The translations under genes and the position numbers were made by a program. From Terriglobales bacterium (GTDB taxonomy: Bacteria > Acidobacteriota > Terriglobia > Terriglobales > Acidobacteriaceae), in contig DASSIZ010000082.1 of NCBI GenBank assembly GCA_035691485.1, positions 1 to 55,276 of the forward strand: 55,276 nucleotides of DNA, in the 5' to 3' direction. The stretch's first letter is position 1. Every line of letters starts with the position of its first letter. Shown one piece after another: positions 16,414-24,967 of the stretch. A model generated the notes under the pieces. That model had not been told where the DNA came from. It saw only the letters and a program-made list of their open reading frames with translations, and did no database searches.

Positions 16414-17073
16414 TTACTTCGGCGCCCACTCTTGCTCGATGGGCTCAGGCTCGTGCGGACGGGACAAATCGCGTTCCCGGGTTTCACGGTAGGTATGCAG
16501 GATGCGGTGAATCACTGTGATATTGCCAATCACTGCAATCACCCAAAGCACTGGGGCCATGCGGTTGAACCAGGCGCCGATGATCACCAGTACGATCCGC
16601 TCCGGGCGTTCCATGAAGCCGACCTTGCACTTGCTGATCAGCGTCTCGGCCCGCGCCCGGGTGTAGCTGATCATGACCGAAGTGACCATGACGATCGCGG
16701 TCAGCACCACGTAGAAGAAACGGTTGGCGCGGGCGTAATAGACCAGCAGTCCGAAATAGAGCGCCACGTCGCTGTAGCGATCGATGACCGAATCGAAGAA
16801 GCCGCCGAAGTCGGTCACCTGCCCGGTAGCTCGCGCCACTCGGCCGTCCACCATGTCGAAAATACCGGCGCCGATGATCACCAGCGCCGCATAGCGGAAT
16901 AATCGTCCCTGGTTTTCGCCGGCGGCGTATCCGAACAGCACGCCCGCCCCCAGGTTGATCACCAGTCCCAGAAATGTCAGGTAATTCGGATTGATCTTGG
17001 TGAGCGCCAGCCCATGCACGATCTTGTGCAGGATCCATTTCGACCCGCGCCCGACTGCGCTCGTCCAGCTCAT
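16414..17073 (-). CDS. CDP-alcohol phosphatidyltransferase
   Basis: 219 residues, several membrane helices. The full signature D-x2-DG-x2-AR-x8-G-x3-D-x3-D is present: D73, D76-G77, A80-R81, G90, D94, D98 (FDMVDGRVARATGQVTDFGG, then FFDSVID). The family swaps CMP of a CDP-linked lipid for an alcohol such as glycerol-phosphate, inositol-phosphate or serine, making phospholipid head groups at the inner membrane. Which alcohol is used is not clear; length and N-terminal helix order would allow phosphatidylinositol-phosphate synthase-like or PgsA-like activity. Its ATG overlaps the greA stop (ATGA), so the two are translationally coupled. Confidence 0.9.
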   Translation of the reverse strand: MSWTSAVGRGSKWILHKIVHGLALTKINPNYLTFLGLVINLGAGVLFGYAAGENQGRLFRYAALVIIGAGIFDMVDGRVARATGQVTDFGGFFDSVIDRYSDVALYFGLLVYYARANRFFYVVLTAIVMVTSVMISYTRARAETLISKCKVGFMERPERIVLVIIGAWFNRMAPVLWVIAVIGNITVIHRILHTYRETRERDLSRPHEPEPIEQEWAPK

Positions 17074-17555
17074 TCCGCTTCCTGCTCCTCGTCATCATGA
17101 ATCGTCATCAGCGAAAGCACTTCCAGTTCCCGGTTCCCGTTGGGGGTCACCACCATGGCCGTGTCCCCGACCTTCTTGCCCATCAGTGCCCGCCCGATCG
17201 GCGACGTCGTAGAAATCAGGCCCTTGGTCACGTCCGTCTCTTCGCTCGTCACCAGCTTGTATTGGATCTCTTCGTCCTTAGTCGAGTCATATACCTTCAA
17301 CGTCGATCCCAGCGCCGCCTTGTCGCGCGGAATATTGTTCATGTTCACCAGCGACAGGTCGGCCATCCTCTTTTTCAGTTGTCCCAGCCGCGCCCGAACG
17401 AACTCCTGCCGTTGCTTGGCCATGTGGTACTCGGCGTTTTCACTCAGGTCGCCCATGGCCACGGCCTTCTTTAACTCTTTCGGGAGCTCGTGGTTTAATT
17501 CGTGCTCCAGGGCGTGGATCTCTTCCGACAATTTCTTCTTAATATGTTCTGGCAT
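17070..17555 (-). CDS. greA: GreA/GreB-type transcription elongation factor
   Basis: 161 residues, typical length. N-terminal coiled coil (KKLSEEIHALEHELNHELPKELKKAVAMGDLSENAEYHMAKQRQEF) with the acidic tip GDLSENAEY, which reaches into the secondary channel of RNA polymerase and promotes cleavage of backtracked RNA. The C-terminal FKBP-like domain includes ISTTSPIGRALMGKKVGD. The start at 17555 gives the normal N-terminus. Coupled by ATGA overlap to the downstream phosphatidyltransferase. Confidence 0.93.
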   Translation of the reverse strand: MPEHIKKKLSEEIHALEHELNHELPKELKKAVAMGDLSENAEYHMAKQRQEFVRARLGQLKKRMADLSLVNMNNIPRDKAALGSTLKVYDSTKDEEIQYKLVTSEETDVTKGLISTTSPIGRALMGKKVGDTAMVVTPNGNRELEVLSLMTIHDDEEQEAE

Positions 17556-17764
17556 TTGGACTCGGCGGTCTCCGCGGCCCCGCTCAGCGGCATGACAATC
17601 AGCCTGCATCGGTTGGAGAGATACAGCTGACTTGCTTTGATTATAGAACGAGCGATCTCGATAAGCCGTTTCGCGGATGCCGTTGGCGTCAAATTACGCC
17701 GTCCGCTCTGCCTTTCTCACTTTTAAACCATCGCTCCACCCAACCACGGTAAGTGCTACGTCCA

Positions 17765-17793
17765 TTGACCTTTTTCGCCATTTACGATATATT
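17765..17793 (+). promoter_or_regulatory. Sigma-70-type promoter of carD
   Basis: TTGACC, 17-bp spacer, TATATT. Transcription would begin near 17,800, giving a leader of about 45 nt before the carD ATG. Confidence 0.75.
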
Positions 17794-17845
17794 AACAATT
17801 GTTCTTCCTCAGCCGAGCCGCTCCCACATCTCGCAGGTGCCCTGA

Positions 17846-18382
17846 ATGAGCAGCAACACGAATTTGAACTTCGACATTGGTGACAAAGTTGTCTATCCCA
17901 ACCATGGCGTAGGAATAATCGAGCAGATTAGTAGCCGCACCATTGGCGCCTGTGTCGAGCGTTTTTACCTCCTGAAAATCAAGTCCAGCAGCCTGAAAGT
18001 CATGGTCCCGTTCAACAACGTTGCCAGCGTCGGGCTGCGCCGCGTCATTCGTAATGGTGATGTGCAGAAGGTGATTGATTTTCTCACCGACGGCAAGTGT
18101 TGCAATCATGCGGATTGGAAGTACCGGTTCAAGGAGAACTCGGAGAAAATGCGCACCGGCTCGCTTTTGGAAGTGGCGGCCGTGCTGAAGGGCTTGCTGC
18201 TGCTGGCGCAGAGCAAGCCGCTTTCGTTCCGCGAGAAGAAAATGTTGGAGCGCGCCCGCTACCTGCTCGTCAGCGAATTAGCCATGGCCAAAAACTGCGA
18301 CGAACCTCAGATCGAGCAACTCCTTTCCAAGGCCTTGTCCAAGTCTAAGCTCCGCTTCCCGGAGACCATCGCTGAAGCTTAG
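17846..18382 (+). CDS. carD: CarD/CdnL-family RNA polymerase-binding regulator
   Basis: 178 residues. The N-terminal RNA-polymerase-interacting domain reads FDIGDKVVYPNHGVGIIEQI...ERFYLLKIKSSSLKVMVPFNNVASVGLR, the CarD/TRCF signature; the helical C-terminal domain (KWRKYRF-type start, then LLEVAAVLKGLLLLAQSKPLSFREKKMLERARYLLVSELA) binds DNA at the upstream edge of the bubble. CdnL/CarD stabilises open complexes at rRNA and housekeeping promoters. It has its own strong promoter and a terminator just after the stop. Confidence 0.93.
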   Translation: MSSNTNLNFDIGDKVVYPNHGVGIIEQISSRTIGACVERFYLLKIKSSSLKVMVPFNNVASVGLRRVIRNGDVQKVIDFLTDGKCCNHADWKYRFKENSEKMRTGSLLEVAAVLKGLLLLAQSKPLSFREKKMLERARYLLVSELAMAKNCDEPQIEQLLSKALSKSKLRFPETIAEA

Positions 18383-18400
18383 AATTCTCTTGGCTCCTGA

Positions 18401-18425
18401 AGCGCGGCTTGCGGGCCGCGCTTTT
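18401..18425 (+). terminator. Rho-independent terminator of carD
   Basis: GCGCGGCTTGCGGGCCGCGC hairpin followed by TTTTACTTT, 19 bp after the carD stop. Confidence 0.75.
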
Positions 18426-18476
18426 ACTTTGCCGGCTAAAAGACCTCTTCTGGCCTGCCATTTTCATCACATCCTC

Positions 18477-18770
18477 ATGCCCGGATTTGCGCACGTCATC
18501 CGTCTTGGGGCCAGGGAAGGGACCTACGGCAAAATTTTTGGCGAGTACCAGTTCACCTACAGCGAGGGCGGAAAAGTTTGGGTGCGGGTCTTCGACAGCG
18601 AAGCCTCGCTTTCCGAGTTCCTGCGCAGCAACGCCGCCCTTCCACCCGACGTCGTCAGCGGTGCCATCGATCAACTGGTTCGCGCCGGCAACGTAACCAT
18701 TGCTGATGTCGAAATCAAGGAATCCGAGGCGCCCGCCATGGGTCTGGAGCAGTTACCGGGCGACTACTAG
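18477..18770 (+). CDS. Hypothetical protein
   Basis: 97 residues from the ATG at 18477; an in-frame ATG at 18390 would run through the carD terminator and is less likely. The sequence (HVIRLGAREGTYGKIFGEYQFTYSEGGKVWVRVFDSEASLSEFLRSN, then LPPDVVSGAIDQLVRAGNVTIADVEI) looks like a small alpha/beta cytoplasmic protein with no recognised family. It ends 2 bp from the convergent AI-2E transporter gene. Confidence 0.6.
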   Translation: MPGFAHVIRLGAREGTYGKIFGEYQFTYSEGGKVWVRVFDSEASLSEFLRSNAALPPDVVSGAIDQLVRAGNVTIADVEIKESEAPAMGLEQLPGDY

Positions 18771-18772
18771 GC

Positions 18773-19939
18773 TCATTCTCCCAGCCATGATCCGTACCCC
18801 CGCATGGTTTCGATGTGGTCGAATACGATCTTGATCGCTGCTGTCATCGGGATCGCAAGCACCAGGCCCGTCGCTCCCCATAACCAGCCCCAGAACAGCA
18901 GCGACAATGTCACCGCCAGCGGATTCAGCTGCAGCCGGCTGCCCAGGAATTTCGGGTACAGAACGTTCAGCGCAAACAGGTGCAGCCCGAGCACGGTGAG
19001 CAGAATGGCGACGATGCCTCCGCCTCCCACCTGTCCCAGTCCCGAAATCAATGGCGGCAATGCTGCCAGCAGTACGCCCAGGTAAGGCACCAGGCTCAGA
19101 AATCCGCTGATGAACCCGATAAAATAAAAGTACGGAAGATGCAAAACCCCGAATATCACGGTGCTGGCCGCCCCGATAAATAGTCCCACCAGCACGTTTC
19201 CGACGATAAAACTTCGTATCATCCCCGAGATCAGCCCCAGCGTCACGTAAGCCGTATTCCGGTTCTTCATGCGAAACAGCATCACCGTCGCCGAGCGCAC
19301 GTGGTCCTGCCAACTCAGCATGAAGTAGGTGAGGAAAGGAATGAAGGACGCTAAGAACGCAATCTCAATCGTCGGACCCAGCCCGCCGCTCAGGTACGTC
19401 GTCCAGCTCGACTGTTGCTGCAGGGTGACTCGGGGAGCGTTGGCCGCTTCTTTTTCCTCCTCCGGTAAAACCGATGACGTGCTCTGCTGGAGTTCCTGCG
19501 CCTGCTTCCGCAAGCGTCCGAGGAAGCTCCGGATGTTTCCTGAATATTTCGGGAGATCGTGGCTGAATGCGAGCGCCTTGTTATAGGAGATTTGCGCGAT
19601 GCCGTAGCAGACCACCAGGAACAGCAGCACCGCGATCAACGCCGCCAGCGACCGCGGCAGCCGTAGGCGCTGAAACAGGTCAGCCAGCGGCGCCAGGATG
19701 AACGCCAGCAGGATCGAGATCAGCAGGACGATAAAGGGCAGCTTGGCAAAGTAAAGAGTAACCAGTACCGCCAGGATTGCCAGCACCATGGTGGCCGACG
19801 CACTGGCGCGCATCTGCCGGTGCAGTTCGTCCGCTTCCTCCTGCGTCTGCGGAAGCCCGACGATATGCTGTGGCCGCGTCTGCTCTGCGACGCCTTCGTG
19901 CAGCGCCTCCGAACCCGCCTCCTTGCGCTTGGTCGTCAT
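18773..19939 (-). CDS. AI-2E / TqsA-family membrane permease
   Basis: 388 residues with about eight membrane helices. Family landmarks: paired N-terminal helices (MVLAILAVLVTLYFAKLPFIVLLISILLAFILAPLADLFQRLRLPRSLAALIAVLLFLVVCYG), a soluble helical insert (about 120-200), then FIGFISGFLSLVPYLGVLLAALPPLISG and LNVLYPKFLGSRLQLNPLAVTLSLLFWGWLWGATG near the end. The family exports AI-2 or acts as a sodium/proton-coupled transporter; the substrate is not predictable. Start at 19939 removes an upstream stretch that overlaps ruvX on the other strand. Confidence 0.88.
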   Translation of the reverse strand: MTTKRKEAGSEALHEGVAEQTRPQHIVGLPQTQEEADELHRQMRASASATMVLAILAVLVTLYFAKLPFIVLLISILLAFILAPLADLFQRLRLPRSLAALIAVLLFLVVCYGIAQISYNKALAFSHDLPKYSGNIRSFLGRLRKQAQELQQSTSSVLPEEEKEAANAPRVTLQQQSSWTTYLSGGLGPTIEIAFLASFIPFLTYFMLSWQDHVRSATVMLFRMKNRNTAYVTLGLISGMIRSFIVGNVLVGLFIGAASTVIFGVLHLPYFYFIGFISGFLSLVPYLGVLLAALPPLISGLGQVGGGGIVAILLTVLGLHLFALNVLYPKFLGSRLQLNPLAVTLSLLFWGWLWGATGLVLAIPMTAAIKIVFDHIETMRGYGSWLGE

Positions 19940-19969
19940 TACCGTTCCAATCGGCAGAATTATGCAGCC

Positions 19970-19975
19970 TATAAT
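19970..19975 (+). promoter_or_regulatory. -10 box of ruvX
   Basis: Perfect TATAAT whose expected start site coincides with the GTG start codon at 19982, implying a leaderless message. The -35 region is weak (TTCCAA). Confidence 0.4.
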
Positions 19976-19981
19976 ATAGCG

Positions 19982-20461
19982 GTGTCCGCCCCAGAGCATC
20001 CCGCCTCTTCCGCTCCGGACCAATCTGCGCACTCCCGGCATCCACGCATTCTCGGACTCGACGTCGGCTCCAGGACGATCGGCATGGCCGTTTCCGATCC
20101 TCTCTGCATCACCGCCCAGGGACTGGAAACCATTCGCCGCAAGAACAAGCGCACCGACTTCGAACTTCTCGAGCGCGTCATTCGCGATTACGATATTCGA
20201 GAAATTGTCCTCGGCTATCCTTTGCGGATGAGCGGCGCCGAAGGCCGGCAATCGGAACGGATGGCCTTTTTTGCTGACGAACTTCGCAAGCGCTTTTCCC
20301 TGCCGGTGCATCTCTGGGACGAGCGCCTTACATCGGTTCAGGCGAATCGCTTGCTTCGCGAAGCCGAACTCAGTATTGCCAAGCGCGCCGCCGCCGTCGA
20401 TCGCATGGCCGCCGTGCTTATTCTTCAATCTTACTTGGACGCGCGTTCGGTGCGCGATTGA
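19982..20461 (+). CDS. ruvX: Pre-16S rRNA nuclease / Holliday junction resolvase-like RuvX (YqgF)
   Basis: 159 residues from a GTG at 19982. RNase H-like fold with the acidic triad visible: D27 in ILGLDVGSRTIGMAVSD, E114 in LWDERLTSVQANRLL, D140 in AAAVDRMAAVLILQSYLD. LGYPLRMSGAEG is the family's conserved loop. The E. coli homologue trims the 5' end of 16S rRNA. The N-terminal 20 residues (Ala/Pro/Ser/His) are unconserved and no ribosome site precedes the GTG. It is followed by mltG, a frequent partner. Confidence 0.9.
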   Translation: MSAPEHPASSAPDQSAHSRHPRILGLDVGSRTIGMAVSDPLCITAQGLETIRRKNKRTDFELLERVIRDYDIREIVLGYPLRMSGAEGRQSERMAFFADELRKRFSLPVHLWDERLTSVQANRLLREAELSIAKRAAAVDRMAAVLILQSYLDARSVRD

Positions 20462-20602
20462 CTACTGCCCTCTGCTCCTCTGCCAGCCTCTGCGTTGATG
20501 TTCCACCGATCGGGCAACCCACTAGGTTTGCCGGCAACTCCGAAGTCTTACGTCTGACGACTACCTTCTTCCTGCTCACAATCATCTAAACTACAGGTCG
20601 AA

Positions 20603-21640
20603 ATGCGCGCATTTTTCACTCTCATCCTGGTCCTTGTTCTTGTCGCGGCCCTATGGCTGGCCTGGGCGCTGTACCTGCCGGTTCAGCCCCGCGGCACGCA
20701 ATATGTTCTTCTGCGTCCCGGCTCTTCCAGTCGTCGCATCGCCGCTGACCTCCACGCCGCCGGCGTCATCCACAGCGCTCACGCTTTCCTGCTGATGCAT
20801 TACGTTCTCGGCCGCAGCCTGAAAGCCGGGGAGTACAAGTTCGATCAGTCCGCCACCGCCCGTCAGGTTCACGACCGCCTTGCTCGCGGCGACATTTTCG
20901 TTCACACCGTCACCATCCCCGAGGGCTACAACGTTTATGACATCGCCGCCGTCGTGCAGCTTGCCGGCCTGGGCTCGGCGCAGGATTTCCTGAAGGCAGT
21001 TCAGGGCGACGTCGCTTTCATTCGTGATCTCGACCCCAAGGCCACAACCCTGGAAGGCTATCTTTTCCCTGACACCTACGGCTTCACCCGCACCCAGTCC
21101 ATTCACGACATCATTGCTGTCATGGTGCATCGCTTCCGTCGCGAGGCTGAGCAAACCGGGCTGGTGTGCGCCGCGGCCCTGGACCCAGCTGCCGCTAACA
21201 AAGCCGGAGCGGCCGGTTGCCCCGACGTGCATACCGTCGTCACCATGGCCTCAATCGTCGAAAAAGAAACTGCTGCCCCGGACGAAAGGCCGACGGTAGC
21301 GGGCGTGTACTACAACCGGTTGCAGCACGGCATTGCCCTGGCTGCCGACCCCACCGTCATCTACGCCGCGCTCGTGTCCGGCCGCTACACCGGCGCCATT
21401 CACCAGTCCGATTTGCAGTTCGACTCGCCTTACAACACCTATCGTCATGCCGGAATGCCGCCCGGCCCGATCGCGAATCCCGGTCGCGCTTCGCTCCAAG
21501 CCGCTCTCCACCCCGCCCAAACCGACTTCTTATATTTTGTCAGTGACGGCAACGGACATCACCGCTTTGCCCGTACTCTCGACGAGCACAGCCGCAACGT
21601 CGCTGCCTATCGCCGCACCGTGGCCGCATCCTCTCGTTGA
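20603..21640 (+). CDS. mltG: Endolytic murein transglycosylase MltG
   Basis: 345 residues. One N-terminal membrane anchor (FFTLILVLVLVAALWLAWALYL), then a LysM-like region (TVTIPEGYNVYDIAAVVQ) and the YceG domain with the catalytic glutamate in TMASIVEKETAAPDERPTVAGVYYNRL (E220), followed by QSDLQFDSPYNTYRHAGMPPGPIANPGRASLQAAL. MltG cuts nascent glycan strands at the inner membrane and sets their length. It follows ruvX on the same strand; a lipoprotein gene lies downstream. Confidence 0.94.
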   Translation: MRAFFTLILVLVLVAALWLAWALYLPVQPRGTQYVLLRPGSSSRRIAADLHAAGVIHSAHAFLLMHYVLGRSLKAGEYKFDQSATARQVHDRLARGDIFVHTVTIPEGYNVYDIAAVVQLAGLGSAQDFLKAVQGDVAFIRDLDPKATTLEGYLFPDTYGFTRTQSIHDIIAVMVHRFRREAEQTGLVCAAALDPAAANKAGAAGCPDVHTVVTMASIVEKETAAPDERPTVAGVYYNRLQHGIALAADPTVIYAALVSGRYTGAIHQSDLQFDSPYNTYRHAGMPPGPIANPGRASLQAALHPAQTDFLYFVSDGNGHHRFARTLDEHSRNVAAYRRTVAASSR

Positions 21641-21718
21641 CAATCCGCGGTCCTGGCGAAGTGAGCGACAACGCTGCTTCCCGTATACTGATGGCTTCAT
21701 CTAAACCGGATACCGCGC

Positions 21719-22654
21719 ATGAATGTTCGTTGGCCCTTACGCGTATTGATGGCAGTCCTGCTGGCCCTTCCGCTCGGCGGATGTCTGTTCCGTTCCCACC
21801 GCCCTCAGGTCCTGCTCAGCACCGCTCCTTTAAAGACCGCCACCCTCGACCAGCTCGTCGCTAAGATCAACGATGAAGCCGCTAGAGTTAACACCCTCAA
21901 TGCGACCGTGAATCTGGCTGCCTCTTCCGGCGGCTCGAAAAAAGGCAAAATTACCGAGTACAAGGAAATCAAAGGTTACATTCTGGTGCGCCAGCCCAAC
22001 ATGCTGCGCATGATTGGCTTGATGCCAATCGTTCGCAACCGCGCCTTCGACATGGTGAGCGACGGCAAGGCCTTCAAGCTGTGGATACCGCCTCAGAATA
22101 AGTTCGTTGTCGGAACCAACACTGTCATTCGCCCCTCGCCGCATCCCCTCGAAAACCTGCGTCCGCAGCACATCTACGACGCACTCCTCCTGCACGCCAT
22201 CGACCCGGCTCACGACATCGCCGTCCTCGAGCAGGGAAACCAGACCATTCAGGACCCCAAAACCCACAAGCCGGTTCTTCAACCCGACTACATCGTCGAC
22301 GTCGTTACCCGCGTGGACCACTTCTGGTATCTTTCCCGCAGGATCACCTTCAGCCGCGTCGATCTGATGCCCATCCGCCAGCGCGTCTACGACCGCAACG
22401 GCTATCTCGCGACCGATGCCACCTATTTTGATTTCAGGGATTACAGCGGGCTGACGTTTCCATCTACCACTCGCATCTGGCGGCCGCAGGAAGAGTACTC
22501 AGTGACCCTGAGCATTGAGAAGCTCACCATCAACCAGCCGCTTACCGACGAGCAGTTCGCTCTCTCTCAGCCCCCCGGCTCCCAGCTCGTCGAACTCGAC
22601 AAATCGCCGCCGACCGCCGCGTCGAACGGCAACGCCACGCCGCAGCCACAATAA
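21719..22654 (+). CDS. Outer-membrane lipoprotein of LolA/DUF4292-like type
   Basis: 311 residues. Lipoprotein signal with the lipobox LPLGGC (C22). The mature part starts with helices (LDQLVAKINDEAARVNTLNATVNLAAS) followed by beta-rich segments (KIKGYILVRQPNMLRMIGLMPIVRNRAFDMVSDGKAFKLWIPPQNKFVVG), the order seen in LolA/LolB-like and DUF4292 proteins that carry or receive lipids or lipoproteins. The Pro/Asn-rich C-terminus is low complexity. It may belong with mltG in an envelope gene group. The exact role is unknown. Confidence 0.75.
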   Translation: MNVRWPLRVLMAVLLALPLGGCLFRSHRPQVLLSTAPLKTATLDQLVAKINDEAARVNTLNATVNLAASSGGSKKGKITEYKEIKGYILVRQPNMLRMIGLMPIVRNRAFDMVSDGKAFKLWIPPQNKFVVGTNTVIRPSPHPLENLRPQHIYDALLLHAIDPAHDIAVLEQGNQTIQDPKTHKPVLQPDYIVDVVTRVDHFWYLSRRITFSRVDLMPIRQRVYDRNGYLATDATYFDFRDYSGLTFPSTTRIWRPQEEYSVTLSIEKLTINQPLTDEQFALSQPPGSQLVELDKSPPTAASNGNATPQPQ

Positions 22655-22721
22655 GAGTGTGTTTGGGGTCATTCCGCGCGCAGCGAGGAATCTCGGTTTT
22701 TATTCCCTCTCCGCCAAATCC

Positions 22722-23825
22722 CTATTCATATGCCAGCGCGTCGATGGGGTCTTTTTGTGCTGCTTTGTAGGCCGGATAAAGCGATCCGAAGATGGCGCCG
22801 ACCAGTGCGATGATGGCCGCGTAACCGACCCAACTGCTCTGAATGATGACCCGCAGCGTGGGGAACTTCGCCAGGATGGCGTGACTTACTCCGTAGCTGA
22901 CCACGATCCCAACCAGCGTTCCGGCCACTGCCAGAACAATCGTCTCCCGCAGCACTGTGTTCACGATGTACAGCTTCGAGGCGCCCAACGACTTCAGGAT
23001 CCCAATTTCCCTCGTCCGCTCCATGATCGCCGTGTACATCGATTGGAAGATCACGATGAATCCAATCACCACCGCCACCCCAATCACCACCTCGATGAAT
23101 ATCTTTAGTCCCGGCAGGTTTCCGGCCGTGAACAACGACAGGTAGTCGCTCATGGTCAGCGCTTTGTACGTCTGCATGCCCGGGACGCTCTTGATCTCGC
23201 TCACCACCAGCGCAGCGTTCGTGGGGTCATCGAGCTTGATATAGAACACCGACGCTTTTCCTTGCGCGCCGATCCAGTCCTGCAGGGTTGCCAGAGGCAG
23301 AAATTTCCGCGCCCCCCGGCCCTGCTCCACGATCCCCGCCACTTTCACGTCGTGATTCAGGATCGTAATCGTGGATCCGACGCTGATGTGGTTGGCATCG
23401 GCAAAATAGTTGTCCACCAGCACCGTGTCGGGCCCGGTGAACGGACCGCCCGCAAGATAATGAAATGGCCCGCCGAGCGCCTCGAAACTGGGCAAGTCGA
23501 TGCCATAGATGACTTCCACCGCCCCCGCGGTGTTCATCTGCATCACTACCGGGCTCACCGCCTTGACGTGCGCCAATTTGTGAATCACGTCCGCGACCTT
23601 TGCCGAGACCGGCGCGCCCGTAATTCCAGCCAGGAACGACGAACCGGGCGGCTGCACGATCACATCCGCCCCGATCCCCGCCTGCCGTTCCTTGGCGTCG
23701 TTCAGCATTCCGATCGACAACCCTACGATCACCAGGATCAGGGTGACCTCCACCGCGATCGCGATCACGCTGATTAACGTCCGGATCGGCCGGTGCACCA
23801 GGTTGGCTAAGACAAGTCGGTTCAC
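22722..23825 (-). CDS. MacB/FtsX-type ABC transporter permease
   Basis: 367 residues, four predicted membrane helices: one at about 10-35 (IRTLISVIAIAVEVTLILVIVGLSIGML) and three after residue 240 (FIEVVIGVAVVIGFIVIFQSMYTAIMERTREIGILKSLGAS, ETIVLAVAGTLVGIVVSYG, VGYAAIIALVGAIFGSLYPAYKAAQKDPIDAL). REIGILKSLGAS and the 'P-x-x-A...DPxxAL' end are typical of FtsX-like permeases. Between them lies a large periplasmic domain, as in MacB or LolC/E. No ATP-binding subunit is seen in the window after its stop, so the partner must lie elsewhere or be shared. Confidence 0.88.
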   Translation of the reverse strand: MNRLVLANLVHRPIRTLISVIAIAVEVTLILVIVGLSIGMLNDAKERQAGIGADVIVQPPGSSFLAGITGAPVSAKVADVIHKLAHVKAVSPVVMQMNTAGAVEVIYGIDLPSFEALGGPFHYLAGGPFTGPDTVLVDNYFADANHISVGSTITILNHDVKVAGIVEQGRGARKFLPLATLQDWIGAQGKASVFYIKLDDPTNAALVVSEIKSVPGMQTYKALTMSDYLSLFTAGNLPGLKIFIEVVIGVAVVIGFIVIFQSMYTAIMERTREIGILKSLGASKLYIVNTVLRETIVLAVAGTLVGIVVSYGVSHAILAKFPTLRVIIQSSWVGYAAIIALVGAIFGSLYPAYKAAQKDPIDALAYE

Positions 23826-24278
23826 TGTCGAGTCCCCGTTCGATTGTATCGGATGCCTTCTTCAGGCCATGCGCCTGGCCTGTTTTGGCTGATGCTGCTG
23901 GAGACGGAAGATGGAAATTAGAATTCTGCGCCAGGTAAACTCTTGCAGCCCGCTGCTCCTCTGTGGCCTCTGCGTTGACGTGCTTCCGATGTTCTTCAAT
24001 GGATGCTGAAAATACGTGGGGGCCGGGCTTTGCCGAAATAGGCTGTGGCAAAGTCTCCAGCTTTGCCGTCACGGCGCTCCGGCCCCACGATCCCGTTAGT
24101 GCTGTTTCCCGCCGAATTACAAAGTAGTCATGACGGGACGCACATAACTTACTCTCGCTTGCCCGCCGATCAACCGAATTTTCCTTTCTGCCAACGCTTT
24201 CTTCCGCTCTGTTCTTCCCGATCTGGTGGCGGACCTTGATGGGATCCCTCTTTTCACCTGGTTTTCGCGCCCGCTTCG
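23826..24278. other. Long intergenic stretch with a structured repeat
   Basis: No convincing gene. It contains a copy of a dispersed 'gctcctctg..gcctctgcgttga' motif (23,951-23,980), and a segment at 24,016-24,088 able to fold on either strand: outer arms GTGGGGGCCGG / CCGGCCCCAC and inner CTTTGCC / GGCAAAG. A further pair CCCGTTA / TGACGGG lies at 24,092-24,137. I could not match it to a known riboswitch class; a dispersed repeat is the simplest reading. Confidence 0.5.
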
Positions 24279-24307
24279 TTGACGTTCCTCTCTAATTTCG
24301 CTATAGT
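24279..24307 (+). promoter_or_regulatory. Sigma-70-type promoter of rplM-rpsI
   Basis: TTGACG, 17-bp spacer, TATAGT. Start expected near 24,314, giving a 92-nt leader. Confidence 0.8.
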
Positions 24308-24343
24308 CTATGTTTTGCAGTTCTGCAGTTGCCCGCCTGGGGA

Positions 24344-24361
24344 ATCCTCCGCCGTGAGGAT
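24344..24361 (+). promoter_or_regulatory. Leader hairpin before rplM
   Basis: ATCCTC-CGCCGT-GAGGAT forms a short perfect hairpin in the middle of the rplM leader. Ribosomal-protein operons are often autoregulated through such leaders; that use here is inferred. Confidence 0.35.
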
Positions 24362-24405
24362 GGTCCTGCGGTCTTCTTTGCGTTTTTTATTTCTGGGAGA
24401 TTTCG

Positions 24406-24846
24406 ATGTCTACCTATTTCCCCAAAGAGGGGGAAATTGCGCGCAAGTGGTTCGTCGTCGATGCCGCGGGTCAGACCCTTGGCCGTCTTGCCAGCCGTGT
24501 CGCCAGCATCCTGGCCGGCAAGGACAATCCGCGCTATACGCCTTTCATTGATACCGGTGACCACGTGGTGGTCGTCAACGCCGAAAAAATTCGCCTCACC
24601 GGCATGAAGACCGAGTCCAAGGTTTATCGCCACTACACTGGCTATCCCGGCGGTTTGCGCGAAGAGGACTTCCGCAAGCGCTTTACTCGCAAGCCCGAGT
24701 TGGTGGTCCAGGAAGCCATCGAAGGCATGCTGCCCAAGACGAAGATGGGCCGCGCCATGGCGCGCAAGCTGAAGGTGTACCGCGGCGACAAGCACCCGCA
24801 TCAGGCCCAGAAGCCTGAGGGTCTGTCGCTGGCGAAGCAGGCATAA
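24406..24846 (+). CDS. rplM: Large-subunit ribosomal protein L13
   Basis: 146 residues, standard length. Typical blocks: [62 protein letters not shown], and [31 protein letters not shown]. It binds 23S rRNA early in 50S assembly. GGGAG precedes the ATG, a strong promoter lies 100 bp upstream, and rpsI follows after 121 bp, the near-universal L13-S9 pairing. Confidence 0.98.
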   Translation: MSTYFPKEGEIARKWFVVDAAGQTLGRLASRVASILAGKDNPRYTPFIDTGDHVVVVNAEKIRLTGMKTESKVYRHYTGYPGGLREEDFRKRFTRKPELVVQEAIEGMLPKTKMGRAMARKLKVYRGDKHPHQAQKPEGLSLAKQA

Positions 24847-24967
24847 CCAACGTGTGGCACGGGTCTCCGACCCGTGGATTTCAAAGCGCCACGGCGCTAG
24901 AGTTCAGAAGGGATTTCAACGCTGGCAGTCATTAGCCAAAAGCTAATGACTAAAGCGAAGAGCTATC

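Noticed and set aside
24016-24088. c-di-GMP-I or cobalamin riboswitch
   Set aside because: The GCAAA-type segments drew attention, but the required conserved core of either class is absent on both strands.
24045-24239. Small ORF upstream of rplM
   Set aside because: No ribosome site and composition follows the repeat; it spans the structured element.
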